Shown: one piece after another, positions 5,690 to 7,056 of the stretch
Position numbering within the stretch: position 1 is the first letter of the stretch
Layout of the letters: every line of letters starts with the position of its first letter
Source of the DNA: an uncultured Woeseiaceae bacterium
GTDB lineage: Bacteria > Pseudomonadota > Gammaproteobacteria > Woeseiales > Woeseiaceae
Direction of reading: 5' to 3'
Length of the DNA stretch: 7,056 bases
Assembly: GCA_947259435.1 (NCBI GenBank)
Contig: CAMYMP010000080.1
Span: 1-7,056, forward strand
The notes under the pieces: model-generated
Database searches by the model: none
Told to the model about the DNA's origin: nothing
The model's input: the letters and a program-made list of their open reading frames with translations, nothing else
Translations under genes and position numbers: made by a program

Positions 5690-6860
5690 CAGGCCGGGCT
5701 CCGGATTTCGTCAAGAAAACGCCTTGCGATGCGTGGCATATCGAAATCTGCCGCCGCGGCCTCGAGACCGTCACGAAACACCCTGGCATCGCTGCACAAG
5801 GCCTCATGTAAGGCCTGCGCAAGCGCCTCCGGCGTTGCCGCCTTGGCAAGAATGCCAAAACGATATTCCTCGTATAGCCGTGGCAAATCGCCCACGGGCG
5901 TTGCGACGATTGGCGTGCGCAGCTGAACGGCGTCGGAGAAAATTACGGGAATACTCTCGATTCTCGACGGTAGTATCAGATAGTCTGCCCAGGCGATCAG
6001 ATCCGCCGCGCGTTGCTTGCCGAGGTAACCACCCAGTTCAACTGGTCGATTCTGTTCCTGCAGTTTCGCTGCGGCTCGATGTACCTCGTCGTGCAATGGG
6101 CCGCCGCCGAAGATTCGCACCGCCGCTATTTTTGACCAGTCCTGATCGGACAGTTGCCGCAACGCGTCAAGAAAGACGTCGATGCCTTTGTGCAAATGCC
6201 AACGACCAAGAAAAGCCAGCCTGTATGGCTCGCGCCCGGCACGGTCAACTTCGACCGGTTGCGGCAGCAGTCGCGTGCTCGCGAGAAACTGACACCGGCG
6301 CCCGGTCAATCGCTCCGCGTCTTCCGCCAGCTCCAGACCGTCCGCAAAACACTGGTTCGCAGCTCGCAAGATGCCGGCGATTCTTGAGCGCACGAAAGGC
6401 AGCCGGCCCAGGCTCCAGATGTCGCTGCCCAGCACCCATATTCCGAACGGAATATTGTGCTGCTGCCCAGCACCCATATTCCGAACGGAATATTGTGCTG
6501 GCGTGCAGCGGACGCGGCCCAGTGACCCGATGGCAGTGCCCAAAGGGCGAATATGTAGTCAGGTCTCTCATCCTGCAAAGACCTTTCCAGGGCCTGTCTG
6601 CCGCTTCGCATCGTTCTGACAATAGCCGGCCAGTCCGCCGGATTGAATGGTCTGAGTAAAGAGAGTGGCACGCGCGGCACCGCAAACCGAACAACGTCAA
6701 CATTGCCGTCGCGCGATTGCGACGCAGCCAGGCCTGCGGCTATGACCCTAACCTTCACGTCGGCCGCAAGCTGCTGTGCAAAGTCTGCAACGAAACTCCC
6801 CGCAGCTTCGCTGCCCGGGACATCGCCGGGATACGACGTCGTTATTATTGTGACGTGCAT
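5689..6860 (-). pseudogene. GT4-type glycosyltransferase, frame-broken by a 38-bp tandem duplication
   Basis: The reading frame starts at ATG 6860-6858 (MHVTIITTSYPGD, a usual GT-B N-terminus). It runs in good frame through ARQHNIPFGIWVLGS (to residue 133), then shifts and stops at 6306. The rest of the enzyme is in another frame that continues to TGA at 5691-5689. Removing one 38-nt repeat copy (6424-6500) gives a single 377-residue protein, a normal length for the family. In this reconstruction the order is: N-terminal Rossmann-like domain (about 1-180); LAFLGRWHLHKG (202-213) with the Arg206/Lys212 pair expected at the sugar-nucleotide phosphates; then PSRIESIPVIFSD (285-297) and PIVATPVGDLP (304-314). 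The usual EX7E motif appears as E289 with D297 in place of the second Glu. The family transfers a sugar from an activated donor to a growing glycan at the cytoplasmic face. Its stop and the start of the next gene share one base (TGATG), so the two were translationally coupled. Whether the break is real or a sequence artefact is unresolved. Confidence 0.85.
6424..6500. repeat. 38-bp tandem duplication (two copies), each containing a near-perfect hairpin
   Basis: Bases match those 38 positions downstream without a mismatch from 6424-6462 against 6462-6500, so there are just over two copies of a 38-bp unit. Each copy carries an inverted repeat. In the left copy the inner arms are ATATTCCG (6438-6445) and CGGAATAT (6448-6455) around an AA loop. 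The outer arms are CAGCAC (6430-6435) and GTGCTG (6457-6462), with a small CC/T mismatch between inner and outer stems. The right copy repeats this 38 bp later. A single copy encodes QHNIPFGIWVLG of the glycosyltransferase. Because 38 is not a multiple of three, the second copy destroys the frame. A hairpin-forming unit is a natural substrate for replication slippage, which could create or remove the extra copy. Confidence 0.95.
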
Positions 6861-6904
6861 TTGTTAAGCCCTGCCCGACGTCATTCGATAGGCATACGGC
6901 ATTA

Positions 6905-7056
6905 TCAGGCTTTACTGTATGTCAGCGCCGTAATCTGCTCAGAAATCAGACCGATTAGAAAAACGATTACTGAGGCACTGCAAAGCAGCAGGCTCATGTT
7001 GGTGAACCGGGCCATGGCGATATAGGTATAGGCGTACCATCCCAATCCAGTTGCCA
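6905..7056 (-). CDS. C-terminal membrane tail of a probable family 2 glycosyltransferase (5' end outside the window)
   Basis: An open frame enters from the right edge and ends at TGA (6907-6905), giving 49 visible residues. The stretch from about residue 20 to 42 is strongly hydrophobic (MSLLLCSASVIVFLIGLISE) and reads as a last transmembrane helix, followed by a short charged or polar tail ending YSKA. The pattern 'hydrophobic helix, IGLISEQI, short cytoplasmic tail' is what I know from the ends of dolichyl-phosphate-mannose-synthase-like GT2 proteins with two C-terminal helices, where IGLIGE-type sequence is common. The catalytic GT-A domain is not in the window, so the assignment rests on the tail and on context. 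It is followed, after a 44-nt gap, by the GT4 gene on the same strand. It could instead be the end of another multi-pass membrane protein. Confidence 0.55.
   Translation of the reverse strand, partial: ATGLGWYAYTYIAMARFTNMSLLLCSASVIVFLIGLISEQITALTYSKA

Noticed and set aside
6430..6500. The paired hairpins as a transcription terminator or an operator
   Set aside because: They lie within coding sequence, lack a T tract, and a single copy is fully explained by the conserved QHNIPFGIWVLG segment of the glycosyltransferase; the second copy is a simple duplication.
5664..6659. A 331-codon open frame on the plus strand
   Set aside because: It is antisense to the glycosyltransferase gene, its translation is rich in Arg, Pro and Ala with no recognisable domain, and codon-level conservation clearly belongs to the minus strand. 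It is a shadow frame.

Overview
The window is part of a bacterial surface-polysaccharide (O-antigen, exopolysaccharide or similar glycoconjugate) gene cluster. All nine genes lie on the minus strand, so transcription runs from position 7056 down to position 1. Both end genes are cut by the window edges. G+C content looks to be in the mid-50s per cent by eye. The dense, overlapping layout and the protein families suggest a proteobacterium, perhaps a gammaproteobacterium, but no housekeeping gene or RNA is present to fix the taxonomy.

In transcription order the layout is: (1) the membrane-anchored C-terminal tail of a probable family 2 glycosyltransferase (6905-7056, 5' end outside the window); (2) a GT4-type glycosyltransferase (5689-6860), frame-broken by a perfect 38-bp tandem duplication; (3) a FemAB/GNAT-like acyl or aminoacyl transferase (4779-5689), frame-broken by an apparent one-base loss near 5525; (4) a left-handed beta-helix (hexapeptide-repeat) acyltransferase (4101-4688); (5) a class I SAM methyltransferase (3184-4089); (6) a VOC-fold protein resembling methylmalonyl-CoA epimerase (2768-3187); (7) an FkbH-type HAD-IIIC protein (961-2757); (8) an acyl carrier protein (750-977); (9) the first 245 residues of a flippase-like / lysylphosphatidylglycerol-synthase-TM membrane protein (1-737, 3' end outside the window).

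Genes 4-9 look functional and are tightly coupled, with gaps of 10-12 nt or overlaps of 4 and 17 nt. The core is an FkbH + ACP pair. In polyketide pathways this pair takes the glyceryl unit of 1,3-bisphosphoglycerate onto an ACP thioester. Here it sits with a thioester-epimerase-like VOC protein, a methyltransferase and two candidate acyltransferases instead of polyketide synthase modules. My inference is that the cluster makes an ACP-bound three-carbon hydroxyacid (glyceryl or a modified derivative) and transfers it to a sugar of the glycan. The substrate, order of steps and final linkage cannot be read from sequence.

The two frame-broken genes are adjacent and otherwise well preserved. They may be true recent mutations, variation of the glycan by slippage, or sequence errors. 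No RNA genes, transposases, CRISPR arrays, convincing terminators or stretches over 90 nt without a gene were found.
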